In this document: piece by piece, positions 63,926-64,000 of the stretch
How the letters are laid out: every line of letters starts with the position of its first letter
How positions within the stretch are numbered: position 1 is the stretch's first letter
DNA from: Proteiniclasticum ruminis DSM 24773
GTDB lineage: Bacteria; Bacillota; Clostridia; Clostridiales; Clostridiaceae
NCBI RefSeq assembly: GCF_000701905.1
Contig: NZ_JNKC01000009.1
Location: 1 to 64,000, forward strand
DNA: 64,000 bases
Reading direction: 5' to 3'
Translations under genes and position numbers: made by a program
The notes under the pieces: model-generated
What the model saw: only the letters and a program-made list of their open reading frames with translations
What the model was told of the DNA's origin: nothing
Databases searched by the model: none

Positions 63926-64000
63926 TTTTATCACCTTCTACTGGTATTTTACCATAGGAAAGTAAGCAGGTTGAGATTTTTCAATGAAATAAAAGCCCGA

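Noticed and set aside
1-64000. CRISPR array, prophage, tRNA or rRNA genes
   Set aside because: No regularly spaced repeats, phage structural genes, cloverleaf-like segments with the conserved T-loop, or rRNA cores were noticed on reading both strands.

Overview
The window looks like chromosome of an anaerobic, amino-acid- and sugar-fermenting Firmicute, most likely class Clostridia. The signs are strong AGGAGG-type ribosome binding sites, several TTG starts, short operons ending in rho-independent terminators, tryptophanase, PASTA proteins, a class A sortase, an LCP protein, and a Bacillus-type frl operon. I cannot name the species from sequence alone. No rRNA, tRNA or CRISPR array was recognised.

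Layout. 0-0.3 kb: the right end of an IS200/IS605-type element (TnpB zinc ribbon plus its 3' hairpin end). 0.4-9.4 kb: housekeeping and cell-envelope genes (pckA, uppP, a class A beta-lactamase-like protein lacking its nucleophile, two kinase-less PASTA proteins, a GNAT protein) and a ridA-tnaA pair. 9.5-15.8 kb: a sugar-type oxidoreductase and a TetR-controlled ABC export system with a giant coiled-coil FtsX-type permease. 15.9-21.2 kb: a secreted 1278-residue subtilase and a DusA-type tRNA dihydrouridine synthase, both on the minus strand. 21.5-27.3 kb: rlmA-parE-parC. 27.6-32.6 kb: a PTS EIICB with a family 4 phospho-glucosidase, an RpiR regulator and a NagA-like deacetylase. 34.0-39.8 kb: a complete frlBONMD operon plus frlR, which takes up and degrades fructosamines (Amadori products).

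40.0-50.3 kb holds the most interesting locus. It encodes a PucR-family activator, a ring-opening amidohydrolase (cyanuric acid hydrolase/barbiturase family), a carboxylate-type transporter, an NCS2 nucleobase permease, DUF2877 (AllH-like), FdrA (AllF-like), DUF1116 (AllG-like) and carbamate kinase. The last six genes, from the amidohydrolase's second downstream neighbour onward, are tightly packed and partly overlapping. Read together they suggest anaerobic fermentation of a barbiturate- or cyanurate-like heterocycle: uptake, hydrolytic ring opening, phosphorolysis of the N-carbamoyl product by an AllFGH-like carbamoyltransferase, and ATP formation from carbamoyl phosphate. A decayed copy of the 5' part of this pucR lies 6.7 kb upstream, just before the frl operon.

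50.5-53.2 kb is a decaying accessory patch: an N-terminally deleted TnpB with an omega-RNA-like end, and an AAA ATPase broken by an in-frame TGA. 53.4-60.8 kb: diacylglycerol-kinase-like protein, two paralogous Gfo/Idh/MocA oxidoreductases flanking a DUF4301 protein, a DJ-1/PfpI protein and RecJ. A likely unrecognised small RNA gene lies at 60.9-61.06 kb. 61.1-63.9 kb, all minus strand: sortase, LCP cell-wall ligase and a sirtuin.
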